This document shows positions 19,657-29,673 of a stretch of 64,000 nucleotides of DNA, one piece after another. Below the pieces are notes generated by a model that saw only the letters and a list, made by a program, of their open reading frames with translations, did no database searches and was not told the origin of the DNA. Positions within the stretch are counted from its first letter, which is position 1, and every line of letters starts with the position of its first letter. The position numbers were made by a program, and so were the translations under genes. Source of the DNA: VAZQ01 sp963739385 (GTDB lineage: Bacteria > Pseudomonadota > Alphaproteobacteria > Rhizobiales > Xanthobacteraceae); NCBI GenBank assembly GCA_963739385.1, contig CAVUAI010000067.1, positions 62,001-126,000 on the forward strand, in the 5' to 3' direction.

Positions 19657-20925
19657 TCAGTCGTCCTGCGCTTCATCGCCGCTGTCCAGCGCGAGCCCCC
19701 TGATGATGGCTTCGTCGCCAAACCGTTCGCGCAGCCGATCGATCGCCTGCTCGGCATCGGCCGTGCGGCGGTCGATGAGGTCGGCGAAATCGGTGCCGTC
19801 GGCGTCGCAGAGCGTCGAGACGCCGATGCCGAGCAGGCGGAACATCGTACCGTCCGTTTCGCGCGCGAGGAGATCGCGCCCGGCGGCGAAGATGCGGCTG
19901 GCGAGCTGGGTGGGATGAGTGAACGAATGCGCGCGCGTGCGGATACGGAAATCCGCAGTCTTGAGCTTGAGCGTCACCGTCGAGCCGGCAAGGTCATTTG
20001 CCTTGAGTTGGGCGGAGACCTTTTCGGCCAGGCGCCACAGCCGCAGCTCCAGCGGCCGGAAATCGGCGATGTCGTCGTCAAAGGTGGTTTCCGCCGAAAT
20101 GCTCTTGGCTTCACGTTCGGCCTTCACCGGGCGGTCGTCGAGACCATGCGCCAGCCGGAAGAGTCGAGCACCCTCCGCCCCGAAGCGGCGCGTCAGGTCC
20201 CGATCACCTGCGCGCTGCAGATCCCCGATGGTGCGCAGACCGTCGCGCGCGAGCCGTTGCTGCGCTACCTTGCCAACGCCGAAAATGAGCGACACCGGCT
20301 TGGGTGCCAGAAAGGCGGCAGCCTCGCCGCTGCCAAGCACCGCGAAGCCGCGCGGCTTGTCGAGATCGGAAGCGATCTTGGCCAGGAACTTGTTGCTGGC
20401 GAGGCCGATCGACACCGTTATTCCGAGGGCTTTTTCGACGTCCGCGGAAAAATTCGCGAGCGCCTTGGCCGGCGACATTCCATGCAGGCGCGCGGTACCG
20501 GACAAATCCATGAACGCCTCGTCGATCGATACCGGTTCGACCAAGGGGGTGAGCTTGAACATCAAGCCGCGAACCTCGCGCCCGACGCGTGCATATTTGT
20601 CCATGTCCGGCCGTACGACGGTCGCATGCGGACAGAGCCGCCTGGCCTCGAACATGGGCATCGCGGATTTCACGCCGAAGGTGCGCGCGAGATAGCAGGC
20701 GGTCAGCACGACGCCGCGCTGGCGCCCGCCGACGATCACCGGTTTGTCGGCGAGCGAGGGATCATCACGCTTCTCGATCGTGGCATAGAAGGCGTCACAA
20801 TCGACGTGGGCAATCGCGAGGGAGTCGATCTCGGGATGACGCAGGACGCGCGGCGAGCCGCAGGCGGAGCAGCGGACGGCCCCATCCCGTGCGTCGCGGC
20901 GGCAATCACGGCAGAAGCCGGGCAT
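19657..20925 (-). CDS. dinB: DNA polymerase IV with N-terminal zinc-finger-like extension
   Basis: A 422-residue Y-family translesion polymerase. Catalytic motifs are AHVDCDAFYATIE (D42) and VSIDEAFMDLSG (D135, E136); SIGLASNKFLAKIASDLDKP and the helix-hairpin-helix FGVGKVAQQRLARDGLRTIGDL follow. The first 30 residues carry four cysteines (5, 8, 19, 22) as CRDC and CSAC, an extension seen in rhizobial DinB. No GTTC-N7-GTTC box lies directly upstream; a near-miss (12-nt spacing) occurs at 20977-20996. The N-terminus overlaps nothing, and the DUF3572 gene starts 55 bp upstream on the same strand. Confidence 0.95.
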   Translation of the reverse strand: MPGFCRDCRRDARDGAVRCSACGSPRVLRHPEIDSLAIAHVDCDAFYATIEKRDDPSLADKPVIVGGRQRGVVLTACYLARTFGVKSAMPMFEARRLCPHATVVRPDMDKYARVGREVRGLMFKLTPLVEPVSIDEAFMDLSGTARLHGMSPAKALANFSADVEKALGITVSIGLASNKFLAKIASDLDKPRGFAVLGSGEAAAFLAPKPVSLIFGVGKVAQQRLARDGLRTIGDLQRAGDRDLTRRFGAEGARLFRLAHGLDDRPVKAEREAKSISAETTFDDDIADFRPLELRLWRLAEKVSAQLKANDLAGSTVTLKLKTADFRIRTRAHSFTHPTQLASRIFAAGRDLLARETDGTMFRLLGIGVSTLCDADGTDFADLIDRRTADAEQAIDRLRERFGDEAIIRGLALDSGDEAQDD

Positions 20926-20979
20926 GGCGCTCCCACATTGCCTGCGCCGGTCGCGCCCTGGCGACCGAATTGCATGCGT

Positions 20980-21291
20980 TCACGGCATATCCCGTTCCCA
21001 AAGGCCGCCGAGCTCATCGCGCGCGCGCATCACCGCGTCCGGGTCGACCTCGTGTTGGGCGGCAAAGGCCACCAGCAACGTTTCGTCCGCCGCGACGTGG
21101 TCGAGGACACCGGCGAGAAAATGCGGCTCGCGCGCGGCGTTGCGGAGCGAGCCGGGCCCCAAGCCAGTCATTGCAAGAAAACGGCCGAGTCGCTCGGGCT
21201 CATCGGCGATGAAACCGAGCGCGGCGATGGCGAGCTGTTCGGCCGCCGCTCGCCGTTCCTTGCCGCTTTCCGACTCGCGCCGCTTGGCCAT
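20980..21291 (-). CDS. DUF3572 family protein
   Basis: A 103-residue acidic helical protein with the DUF3572 pattern AEQLAIAALGFIADEPERLGRFLAMTGLGPGSLR and EPHFLAGVLDHVAADETLLVAFA. The start is Met 21291 (MAKRRES), the only sensible start inside a longer frame from 21450. Upstream of dinB on the same strand with a short gap, so possibly co-transcribed. Function unknown. Confidence 0.85.
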   Translation of the reverse strand: MAKRRESESGKERRAAAEQLAIAALGFIADEPERLGRFLAMTGLGPGSLRNAAREPHFLAGVLDHVAADETLLVAFAAQHEVDPDAVMRARDELGGLWERDMP

Positions 21292-21468
21292 TCGCAATCT
21301 CCGCGGCTGTGCGCTGGGTGGCCCAGCCGGAAGGCGTGCAAGCAAACTCCTGCCGGAGCGTCCGATCAAGGCCGAGTTCGGCAGCTCCGCTGGCGCCGAA
21401 TTCGAGTCTCTCGACGCGAGGGCAACATGTCGGGTAGGGGAGGGAGTCATTTCGGAAGGGAGACGACG

Positions 21469-21912
21469 ATGCGCAAAGGCCTATCCGTTGCCGGCGTCAG
21501 CATTCTTTTTGCGTTGGGACTGGCAGCGTGGGAGGTCTACTTCTTCTGGTTCGCGGGATCGTTCCAGAACGCGTACGGGGGGCTTGGCCTGTTCGCCTCC
21601 GAGCGTCTGGGTTTCAATATGGCGTGGCTCGCCGCCATTTACCTGACCTACCAACTCATCTCGATTCCGTTCAGCCTGCCGGCGGCTGGCAACCGGTTCA
21701 TCGGCGTCGTTGACGGCCTGGCCTCACTGGTGCCGCTCGCGGTCGTGCTGATCGTCGTTTTCGGAAAGCCGGAGCTCGTCGGCACCCCGCAGCGGTGGGA
21801 GGCGGCGCTGCTGCTGATTTTCGTGACCGTGGTCGATCTGTTCGGCGGTTACACCTTCAACCTCGCGCTCAGCCGTCGGACCATGGATGTCGCGCCTGCC
21901 CCTCACGACTGA
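21469..21912 (+). CDS. Four-helix membrane protein, function unknown
   Basis: A 147-residue inner-membrane protein with four hydrophobic segments (VAGVSILFALGLAAWEVYFFWF; FNMAWLAAIYLTYQLISIPF; ASLVPLAVVLIVVF; WEAALLLIFVTVVDLFGGYTF). The ATG at 21469 follows GGAAGGGAG at good spacing. I do not recognise a named family. It is divergent from DUF3572 and precedes divK by 288 bp. Confidence 0.75.
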   Translation: MRKGLSVAGVSILFALGLAAWEVYFFWFAGSFQNAYGGLGLFASERLGFNMAWLAAIYLTYQLISIPFSLPAAGNRFIGVVDGLASLVPLAVVLIVVFGKPELVGTPQRWEAALLLIFVTVVDLFGGYTFNLALSRRTMDVAPAPHD

Positions 21913-22200
21913 GCGGCTGGAGCGCGACTCAGCGGCGCTTGTTCAAGCCAATGGCGCGCTCGCACCGGGCCCCGGACATCCATCGCGCGCGGCTTTACCG
22001 GTGTCGGAGCAGACTTTCGCAACATCCTGAATCCTCGTGATTTCAGCAAGTCCGGAGGGAAGGTCCGAGGACGTCGCGGAGGCAAGACATTTGCGTTTCC
22101 GTAACTTATCGGCCCTAGCTTTGCGGCCGTGCCTGCGCGAAAAACCCGGGCGCGCAACGCGCGGTCCCGCCGAGGGTCCAAAGCGCGGGGAAGGGCGCGG

Positions 22201-22572
22201 ATGTCGAAAACCGTGATGATCGTGGAGGACAACGAGCTCAACATGAAGCTCTTCCACGACCTGCTCGAAGCGCACGGCTACCAGACCGTCGGCACGCGCA
22301 ACGGCATCGAGGCGCTCGATCTCGCCCGCAAGCATCACCCGGACCTGATCCTGATGGATATTCAGTTGCCGGAAGTTTCAGGCCTCGAAGTCACCAAGTG
22401 GCTCAAGGAAGATCCGGAACTCAAGGCTATTCCGGTCGTGGCCGTCACCGCTTTCGCTATGAAGGGCGATGAGGAACGCATCCGCGAGGGCGGCTGTGAG
22501 GCCTATCTGTCGAAACCGATCTCCGTGGGCAAGTTCATCGAAACGATCCGCCATTTTCTCGGTTCGGCCTGA
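22201..22572 (+). CDS. divK: Single-domain response regulator DivK
   Basis: A 123-residue receiver domain alone. It has the acidic pair (VEDNELN, 9-15), phospho-acceptor D53 (LMDIQLP), T-A switch (VTAFAM) and the SKPIS lysine. The sequence MIVEDNELNMKLFHDLLEAHGYQ matches DivK, which controls asymmetric division through the DivJ/PleC-CckA-CtrA circuit. The frame is open from 22129 but the ATG at 22201 matches DivK. The partner diguanylate cyclase gene pleD, normally directly downstream, is absent. Confidence 0.93.
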   Translation: MSKTVMIVEDNELNMKLFHDLLEAHGYQTVGTRNGIEALDLARKHHPDLILMDIQLPEVSGLEVTKWLKEDPELKAIPVVAVTAFAMKGDEERIREGGCEAYLSKPISVGKFIETIRHFLGSA

Positions 22573-22987
22573 GGGACGGCCTTCCGTTCGGAGCGCCCAC
22601 CGCGCGGCCGGCGAATCAGTATCGTCAACCCCTGATGGGTAGGGTTGATCGCATTCTCTTCCTTATCCACAACGTAATTTGTTGCTTTCCAACCCCGTTG
22701 CGCTAGTTTGCGCGAGGCGGTGGACAGAACTCTTGGCCCTGGACGGTTCCAGGCCGCGAGGCATCGCGTCATCGCCTATCATATTGATAACCCTACGGAA
22801 TGCTCAGGTCCGCCGCATCTCCTGGGTCCGTGGGGTTCGGCCGGTCCGGGGGCGGTACGAGTGGCCTCCTCATGACACCGCTCCCGACCGGCCACCTTCT
22901 TCAGGCGGCGGTAGGTCGCCCGACCCACGGTCAATTTGCACAATTGTGAGGGAGCCCGGCCGCGCCGCCGCGGGCGTGGATGCGCCG
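22573..22987. other. Gene-free interval where pleD is expected
   Basis: 415 bp between divK and rpmG with no recognisable reading frame and no trace of PleD receiver or GGDEF sequence. It holds an imperfect stem TCAACCC (22625-22631) / GGGTTGA (22642-22648) that may terminate divK transcription, and an isolated perfect DnaA-box-like nonamer (listed separately). Confidence 0.6.
22663..22671 (+). promoter_or_regulatory. Single DnaA-box-like nonamer
   Basis: TTATCCACA matches the DnaA consensus TTATNCACA exactly. It is isolated, without the clustering expected of an origin, so it would be at most a titration or regulatory site, and may be chance. Confidence 0.3.
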
Positions 22988-23155
22988 CTACTTGATCTTG
23001 GATTCGCGGAACTCGACGTGCTTCTTGGCGACGGGATCGTATTTCTTCTTCACCAGCTTGTCGGTCATGGTGCGCGAATTCTTTCGCGTCACGTAATAGA
23101 AGCCGGTGTCGGCGCTGGAAACCAGCTTCACTTTGATGGTGGTGGCCTTAGCCAT
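22988..23155 (-). CDS. rpmG: 50S ribosomal protein L33
   Basis: A 55-residue basic ribosomal protein: MAKATTIKVKLVSSADTGFYYVTRKNSRT, ending VEFRESKIK. The family's usual zinc cysteines are absent (C-minus form, expected in alphaproteobacteria). Met 23155 is chosen over an upstream frame extension to 23209. Confidence 0.97.
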   Translation of the reverse strand: MAKATTIKVKLVSSADTGFYYVTRKNSRTMTDKLVKKKYDPVAKKHVEFRESKIK

Positions 23156-23299
23156 GGCAAACCTCGGTCGTGTTGAACGTGCGCGGAACGTATAGCGTTT
23201 TGGCGCCAAGTGGAAGCGATTCGGCGTAAAAGCCGCCGCAATTCCCCGTCCGGCGCGGTTCCGCCACGACAGGGGAAAACACGTCCGCGCCGCCGCCCG

Positions 23300-24064
23300 T
23301 CACAGCGTCTCGCGTCGAAAGTGGCCTCGCGGCATGCTGTAGAACGGGACCGGGAGTTCGTGCCCGAAGCCGTCGGCGATGCGCACGTCGAGCTCTTCCA
23401 GCATCACGCCGGTGACCGCCGGCATGTCGAGCTGCTTGGCATCCGCAAGCGGCATCCAGACCAGCTCGACGAGTTCCGCGTCCGGGCCGGTAACGCCCTC
23501 GACGCGATGCGCCACGGCGGTTGCATCCATCGTGAAGAAGCGCGCGTCGAACCGCCGCGCACGGCCGGGCGGCGTGATGGCGCGGCCGATGAAATGAACC
23601 GCGCTCAGATCCGGCAGAATCTTCGCCTCCGCGAAAGCGGCCCACGCGCCGGACGGAACTTTCGTCGCAGCGTCGCTGCGCACCCCGAGCAAAAGTCCGG
23701 TCTCCTCGAAGGTCTCGCGGATGGCGGCGAGCGCGAACGCCTGCGCCTTTGCCGGGCTCGCGCGCTGCAGCCGCTTCATCAGCTGCGCTTGCGCGGCCGG
23801 ATCGAGCGGCCGTGCCACCGGCATGAGCCGGTCGAGCGGGTCGACGCGGCCGCCGGGAAAGACGAATTTTCCCGGCATGAATTTGTGCCGCTGATGGCGC
23901 TTGCCGAGCAGGACTTTCGGCACCTCGCCCGAGCGATCGACCAGGATCAGCGTCGCCGCATCCTTCGGCCGCACATAGGGCGCGGTAAGATCGCGCTCGA
24001 CCTCGTTCATCCGCTTGACGAAGCGGTTCATGCGCTCGAGCCGGTCGGCGTACCCGTCGCTCAT
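23300..24064 (-). CDS. NUDIX hydrolase
   Basis: A 254-residue cytosolic Nudix-fold pyrophosphohydrolase. The Nudix box is interrupted in the usual large-loop manner: FVFPGGRVD followed about 55 residues later by AIRETFEETGLLLG, which contains REUxEExGU. Such long forms act on CoA-type or nucleotide substrates; the exact substrate is not visible. The start ATG overlaps the rnr stop by 4 nt (ATGA), so it is translated with RNase R. Confidence 0.88.
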   Translation of the reverse strand: MSDGYADRLERMNRFVKRMNEVERDLTAPYVRPKDAATLILVDRSGEVPKVLLGKRHQRHKFMPGKFVFPGGRVDPLDRLMPVARPLDPAAQAQLMKRLQRASPAKAQAFALAAIRETFEETGLLLGVRSDAATKVPSGAWAAFAEAKILPDLSAVHFIGRAITPPGRARRFDARFFTMDATAVAHRVEGVTGPDAELVELVWMPLADAKQLDMPAVTGVMLEELDVRIADGFGHELPVPFYSMPRGHFRRETL

Positions 24065-26343
24065 CGCTTCCTGCTCCGCGCGCCCAACGCTTGCTTGGCG
24101 GGCTGTTTACGCGCGCCTCCGCGCTGGCTGCGCGTGCCGCGGCGCACGGCGTTATGGCGGCCCTCGGAGAGAAGTTCGAATCGCAGCGCCCCCGCGACCG
24201 GCGCCGCCTCGACGAGGCGCACCGACACGCGATCGCCGAGCCGATGGGTCTCGCCGCTGTGATCGCCGATCAGCGCGTGCCGGTCCTCGTGGTAGCGGAA
24301 GTACTCGTTGCCGATCGTGCGGGCAGGGATGAATCCGTCTGCGCCGGTGTCGTCGAGCTTCACGAACAGACCAGCGCGGGTAGCGCCCGAGATATGTCCC
24401 TCGAATGTCGCACCGATGCGGTCGGCGAGGAAGTGGGCGATCAGGCGATCGAAGGTCTCGCGCTCGGCTTTCATGGCACGGCGTTCCGCGGCCGAGATTT
24501 GCGCGCCGATTTCGGCCAGCGCAGAGACGTCCTGGTTGTCCGGCAGGGCGCCGTCACCGAGCTTGAGGGCGCGGATGAGCGCGCGGTGGACGACAAGGTC
24601 GGCGTAGCGGCGAATCGGCGAGGTGAAATGGGCGTAGCGGCGCAGATTAAGGCCGAAATGCCCGTAGTTCTCGGCGGCGTATTCGGCCTGCGCCTGTGTG
24701 CGCAGCACCACCTCGTTGACGAGCTTCTCGACGTCGCGGCCCTTCACGCGCGCAAGGATCCGGTTGAATTGCTCGGCTCGCAGCGCGCCGGCTTTCGGCA
24801 GCGAGATGTCGAGGCTCTGCAGAAATTCGCGCAGCGCATTCACGCGCTCCGGATCCGGCTCGTCATGCACGCGATAGATCAGCGGCACCCGCACCCGCTC
24901 CAGCGTCTCGGCTGCGGCCACGTTGGCGAGGATCATGAATTCTTCGATCAGCCGGTGGGAGTCGAGGCGTTCCGGGGTCATCACGCGGTCGACCGTATTA
25001 TGGGCAGTGAGGACGATCTTGCGCTCCGGCAGGTCGAGATCGAGCGGGGCGCGCTCGTCGCGCGCGCGCTTCGCCGCGCGGTAGGCGCTATAGAGCGGCT
25101 CGAGAATCGGCGCCAGCAGCGGGCCGGTCGTGTCGTCGGGCCAGCCGTCGATGGCCGCCTGCGCCTGCACATAGTTGAGCTTGGCAGCCGAACGCATCAT
25201 GACGCGGTGAAAGCTGTGCGAACGTTTGCGGCCGTCGGCGCCGATCACAAGCCGCACGGCCAGCGCCGCGCGATCCTCCCCGGGGCGCAGGGAGCACAGG
25301 TCATTGGAGATGCGCTCTGGCAGCATCGGTACCACGCGGTCGGGGAAATACACCGAATTGCCCCGCACCAGCGCTTCGCGATCGAGTGCCGAGCCCGGCC
25401 GCACGTAATGGCTCACGTCGGCGATAGCGACGGTGATCACGAAGCCGCCAGGATTCGCCGGGTCCTCGTCGCGCGTCGCCTGCACGGCGTCGTCGTGGTC
25501 CTTGGCGTCGGCCGGATCGATGGTCACGAGCGGCAATTGCCGCCAGTCCTCGCGGCCCGCGAGCGTCGCCGGCTTCGCAGCCTGCGCCTCCGCCAGTGTC
25601 GCGGACGGAAAGACGTGCGGAATGCCGTGAGCGTGGATGGCGATCAGGCTGACGGCGCGTTCGCTTGCAAGCGAGCCGAGCTTTTCCGTCACCCGCGCGG
25701 CGGCGAGACCATAGCCGCTTCGCCGCCCAGCCACCTCGACCGCGACCAGGTCGCCATCGCGCGCGTCTGCCGCTGCGCCGTGCGGAATCGCCAGCTCCTG
25801 ACCCAGTTGCTTCTTGTCGATCGGGACCAGCCGCCCGCCACCGTCCGGCGTCGCCCTGAAAATCCCGAGCACGCGTTTCCTGGCGCGATCGATGAGCTTG
25901 ATGACGCGCCCCTCGTGGCGGATCGGATCGCCCTTCTCACCGCTCTCTTCGACCCGCAGCAGCGCGCGATCGCCGACCCCTGCGACCTCGCTGGGCGGGG
26001 CGCGGCGCGGAATGCGCACGCGAATCTTCGGCGCTGCGCCATGCTCGCTCTCGTCCCATTCGGTCGGGATCGCAAGCAGCTCTCCATCGGTGTCGCGCGC
26101 GGTGATGTCGGCCACCACGACGTGGGGGAGGGTGCCGGGATGATGCAGCTTCTTGTGGCGGCGCTCGACGCGACCTTCGGCGGCGAGCTCGCGCAGCATC
26201 TCCTTGAGCGCGGCGCGGTCGGCATTCTTGAGTCCGAAGGCACGCGCGATCTCGCGCGTACCGATCCGGCCGGGCTGCTTGCCGATAAAGGCCACCAGCT
26301 CATCTTTGGAGGGAGCGGGAGGCTTGGTGCGAGGACGTTTCAT
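24061..26343 (-). CDS. rnr: Ribonuclease R
   Basis: A 760-residue 3'-5' exoribonuclease. Order: winged-helix RNA-binding N-terminus, cold-shock-like domains (LLAIPTEWDESEHG; DGDLVAVEVAGRRSGYG), the RNB catalytic domain with LVTIDPADAKDHDDAV (acidic metal ligands) and an S1 domain near residue 650 (GATFEGHISGATRAGLFVKLDDTGADGFI). The C-terminus is a short basic tail. It follows topA by 79 bp on the minus strand and overlaps the Nudix gene, forming an rnr-nudix unit. Confidence 0.96.
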   Translation of the reverse strand: MKRPRTKPPAPSKDELVAFIGKQPGRIGTREIARAFGLKNADRAALKEMLRELAAEGRVERRHKKLHHPGTLPHVVVADITARDTDGELLAIPTEWDESEHGAAPKIRVRIPRRAPPSEVAGVGDRALLRVEESGEKGDPIRHEGRVIKLIDRARKRVLGIFRATPDGGGRLVPIDKKQLGQELAIPHGAAADARDGDLVAVEVAGRRSGYGLAAARVTEKLGSLASERAVSLIAIHAHGIPHVFPSATLAEAQAAKPATLAGREDWRQLPLVTIDPADAKDHDDAVQATRDEDPANPGGFVITVAIADVSHYVRPGSALDREALVRGNSVYFPDRVVPMLPERISNDLCSLRPGEDRAALAVRLVIGADGRKRSHSFHRVMMRSAAKLNYVQAQAAIDGWPDDTTGPLLAPILEPLYSAYRAAKRARDERAPLDLDLPERKIVLTAHNTVDRVMTPERLDSHRLIEEFMILANVAAAETLERVRVPLIYRVHDEPDPERVNALREFLQSLDISLPKAGALRAEQFNRILARVKGRDVEKLVNEVVLRTQAQAEYAAENYGHFGLNLRRYAHFTSPIRRYADLVVHRALIRALKLGDGALPDNQDVSALAEIGAQISAAERRAMKAERETFDRLIAHFLADRIGATFEGHISGATRAGLFVKLDDTGADGFIPARTIGNEYFRYHEDRHALIGDHSGETHRLGDRVSVRLVEAAPVAGALRFELLSEGRHNAVRRGTRSQRGGARKQPAKQALGARSRKR

Positions 26344-26422
26344 ATCTGGGCCGGACGCCAGTCAGCGGTAGTCAGAAGCCCTCGCGATCCGCGCCCGCGC
26401 ATTCCCGACGATGGACTTCTGA

Positions 26423-29072
26423 TCAGGGTCTCTCGGAGGACTTGCGCGCCGGCTTTTCCGCTCTGCCGGGCGGCTTGGAGGTTGCGGCGGCCTTCGGTTT
26501 TGCGGGAGCCTTGCGCGCGGTGCTGCGCGGCTTGGCCGCCGGCTTCTTTGTCCCGCGCGCGGCTCTCGCCTCCAGCAGCCCGACGGCCTGCTCGAGGGTG
26601 ATCGCCTCGGGGGTCATGTCGGAGGGCAGGGTGGCGTTGACCTTGTCGTGGTTGACATAGGGGCCATACCGGCCGCTCTTCACCACGATGGGGCCGCCCT
26701 TGTCCGGGTGATCGCCGAGCGCGCGGCCGGGATCGGCTCCGGCGCGTCCCCGGCGCGGTCCCTTGGCGCGCTTCTCCTCGATCAGCGTCACGGCGCGGTT
26801 GAGCCCGACCGTGAGCACGTCGTCGCCGGTCGTGAGATTGGCGTAGGTCTTGCCATGCTGGACGTAGGGTCCAAACCGGCCCACGCCGGCAACGATCGGC
26901 TCGCCGTCGTCGGGGTGCTTGCCGATCTCGCGCGGGAGCGAGAGCAGTCCGAGCGCGCGATCGAGCTCGATGTCGTCGGGCGACAGGCCTTTGGGCAACC
27001 CGGCGCGCTTGGGCTTCTCGCCCTCGGCTGCTTCGCCGAGCTGCACATAGGGCCCGAAGCGCCCCGAGCGCAGCGTGACTTCCAGCCCGCTCGACCGGGT
27101 CCTCGCCGAGCTTCTTCATGCCGCCGTCGGGTCCGCCATTGGCGCCGTTGCCGGATGCGAACTGGCGGGTGTAACGGCATTCGGGGTAATTCGTGCACCC
27201 GATGAAGCCGCCGAACTTGCCGAGCTTGAGCGAAAGCCGACCGGTCTCGCAGCTTGGGCATTTGCGCGGGTCGGTGCCATCGGCCCGTGGCGGAAACAGG
27301 TGCGGCGCCAGCATCTCGTCGAGCGCATCGATGACCTGGGCGACCCGCAGCTCCTTGATGTCGCCGACCGCAGCGGTGAAGTCGCGCCAGAAATCCCGCA
27401 GCAGGTCGCGCCAGGCGATCTCGTTGTTGGAAATACGGTCGAGCTGCTCCTCGAGGCCGGCGGTGAAATCGTACTCGACATAGCGCGCGAAGAAGCTTTC
27501 CAGAAACGCGGTCAGCACCCGCCCCTTGTCCTCCGGGACGAGCCGCTTCTTGTCGATGCGCACGTAGCCGCGGTCCTTGAGCACCTGCAGGATCGAGGCA
27601 TAGGTCGACGGCCGGCCGATCCCGAGTTCCTCCATGCGCTTGACCAGCGATGCCTCCGAATAGCGCGGCGGCGGCTCGGTGAAGTGCTGGCTGGCGTCGA
27701 TCTTGCGCTTGGCGAGGCTTTCGCCCGCGCTCATCGGCGGGAGACGGCGGGACTCCTCATCGTCGGTAGTGTCGTCCTCGCCCTCCTGATAAAGCGTGAG
27801 GAAGCCGTCGAACTTGATCACGGTCCCCGTTGCACGCAGATCGATGACGCGGCCGCCGGCCCGGGCGGTGATATCGGCGGTGGTGCGCTCGAGCTCGGCG
27901 GACTCCATCTGGCTCGCCATCGTGCGCAGCCAGATCAGCTCGTAGAGCCTGGCCTGGTCGGGATCGAGAAACGACTTCGTATCCTTCGGGCGCCGCCCGA
28001 CGTCGGTCGGCCGGATCGCCTCGTGCGCTTCCTGCGCGTTCTTGGCCTTGGTCTGATAGATGCGGGGCGAGCCGGGGAGGTAGCGGTTGCCGTAGTCGGC
28101 GCCGATCAGGCGGCGGGCGGCGGCGAGCGCCTCCTCGGCAATCTGCACGCCGTCGGTGCGCATGTATGTAATGAGTCCGACGGTCTCGCCCGCGATGTCG
28201 ATGCCTTCATAGAGCCGCTGCGCGATGCGCATGGTATGGGCGGGCGCAAAGCCGAGCTTGCGGCTCGCTTCCTGCTGGAGCGTCGAAGTGGTGAATGGCG
28301 GCGGCGGGTTGCGCTTGGCGGGCCTGGCCTCGACATTGGCCACCGCGAAGGCCGCGTTCTCCAGGGCTTGCTTGAAGGCTTCGGCTTCCGCGCCCGAGCC
28401 GATGTCGAGCCGCTGGACCTTCTGGCCATCGGCGCCGACAAGCCGGGCCTCGAACTCATCTCCGCGCGGAGTGGCGAGCGTGGCCACCAGCGACCAATAT
28501 TCCCGCGGGACGAATTTTTCGATTTCGAGCTCGCGGTCGCAGACCAGCCGCAGCGCCACCGATTGCACGCGGCCGGCGGACCGCGCGCCGGGAAGCTTGC
28601 GCCACAGCACCGGTGAGAGCGTGAAGCCAACGAGGTAATCAAGCGCGCGGCGGGCGAGATAGGCGTCGACCAGGGCCCCGTCGATGGTGCGGGGGCGCTT
28701 CATGGCGTCGAGCACCGCCTGTTTGGTGATGGCGTTGAACACCACGCGCTCGACCGACTGCTGCTTGAGAGCGTGCTTCTCCTTCATCACCTCGAGCACG
28801 TGCCAGGAAATGGCTTCTCCCTCGCGATCGGGGTCGGTGGCAAGGATGAGCTTGGTGGCTCCCTTGAGGGCGCGGGCGATGTCGTTGAGGCGTTTCTGGG
28901 ACTTGTCGTCGACCTCCCAGATCATGCGAAAGTCGTGCTCGGGATCGACGGAGCCGTCCTTGGCCGGGAGGTCGCGCACGTGGCCGAACGAGGCCAATAC
29001 CTCGTAGCCGGCGCCCAGGTATTTGTTGATGGTTTTTGCCTTGGCCGGCGACTCAACCACAACGATATTCAT
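26423..29072 (-). CDS. topA: DNA topoisomerase I, with apparent single-base frameshift near the 3' end
   Basis: TopA relaxes negative supercoils. The start is Met 29072 (MNIVVVESPAKAK); TOPRIM acidic motif ATDPDREGE (79-87), active-site Tyr303 (LITYMRTDGV) and the zinc-type CPSCETGR...CTNYPEC near 607-635 are intact. At about 27088, in a CCC run, the frame breaks: the first frame decays into Arg/Ala-rich nonsense, while the next frame resumes with the topA C-terminal repeats (VGRFGPYVQHGKTYANL; KSGRYGPYVNHDKVNATLP) and a Lys/Ala-rich tail to stop 26423. With one base removed the product is a normal 882 residues. As topA is essential, a sequencing error is more likely than real loss. Confidence 0.9.
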
Positions 29073-29638
29073 GAATTTCCAATGAGTTATATGGCGGAGC
29101 CGAGCGCCGAGGGGCAAAACCGGACCGCGGTTGTCGCGGCGAAAGATGGGGATGTCAACCCTCGGTGTCAAACCAGGGCCGCTCTGGCGAGGGCGGCGGG
29201 GCGCGCCGGACGCGGCCGCAACGGAGACCGGTTGTTGCGCAAGGAAGCCCGATTTAGGTGCTTATTATCAAGCGATTATATTGCTGTTCTCGTCTTTTTG
29301 ATTAAGGCGGTGCGCGCTGCTGAGATAGCGCGAGTGTTTTTGAGGCTGGTGCGAGGATGCTGCTGCGTCAGATCGGTGCCCCGTGCTCACAACTCCTCCC
29401 CTCGGCCTGGCGCGGATCCGTGGATCGCGCCCTTGCGAGCGGGATTTGTGACGATCCGGGACGCCCCGATCCAGCACGCAGGTCGCATGTCGGATTTGCG
29501 TGCTGACGCGACGTGACCGACACGAGTCGTCAGGCACTGGCCAACGCCCGAAGCTCTCCGCCGCGGCTGGCGCGACGGCTCGACGGTGATCATTGCCAAC
29601 CGGCGAGCACGCCATCTAGATTGCAAACGGTGGATGAC
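29073..29638. other. Gene-free interval upstream of topA
   Basis: About 570 bp between the divergent topA and BA14K-like genes. Frames on both strands are short and unlike any family I know. A patch at 29245-29305 is much more AT-rich than its surroundings and is a plausible promoter zone, but I cannot assign -35/-10 elements with confidence. Confidence 0.5.
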
Positions 29639-29652
29639 GAACGCATGCGTTC
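29639..29652. promoter_or_regulatory. 14-bp perfect palindrome before the BA14K-like gene
   Basis: GAACGCATGCGTTC is fully self-complementary and ends 21 bp before the proposed start codon, so it would lie at the promoter/leader boundary. It may be a repressor site or a leader hairpin; no regulator is known. Confidence 0.4.
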
Positions 29653-29673
29653 ATGGTCCTGGAGAAAATGCCT

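Noticed and set aside
20977..20996. A possible LexA box before dinB (GTTC...GTTC)
   Set aside because: The half-sites are 12 bp apart, not 7, so it does not match the alphaproteobacterial SOS box.
22663..22671. A DnaA-box nonamer as a sign of a replication origin
   Set aside because: It is single, with no cluster, AT-rich unwinding region or dnaA/repABC genes nearby.
24091..26601. A long plus-strand open frame opposite rnr
   Set aside because: It is antisense to RNase R, with no recognisable motifs; a high-GC shadow frame.
27075..28616. A long plus-strand open frame opposite topA
   Set aside because: It is antisense to topA, whose catalytic motifs are on the other strand; the product is Arg/Gly/Leu-rich shadow sequence.
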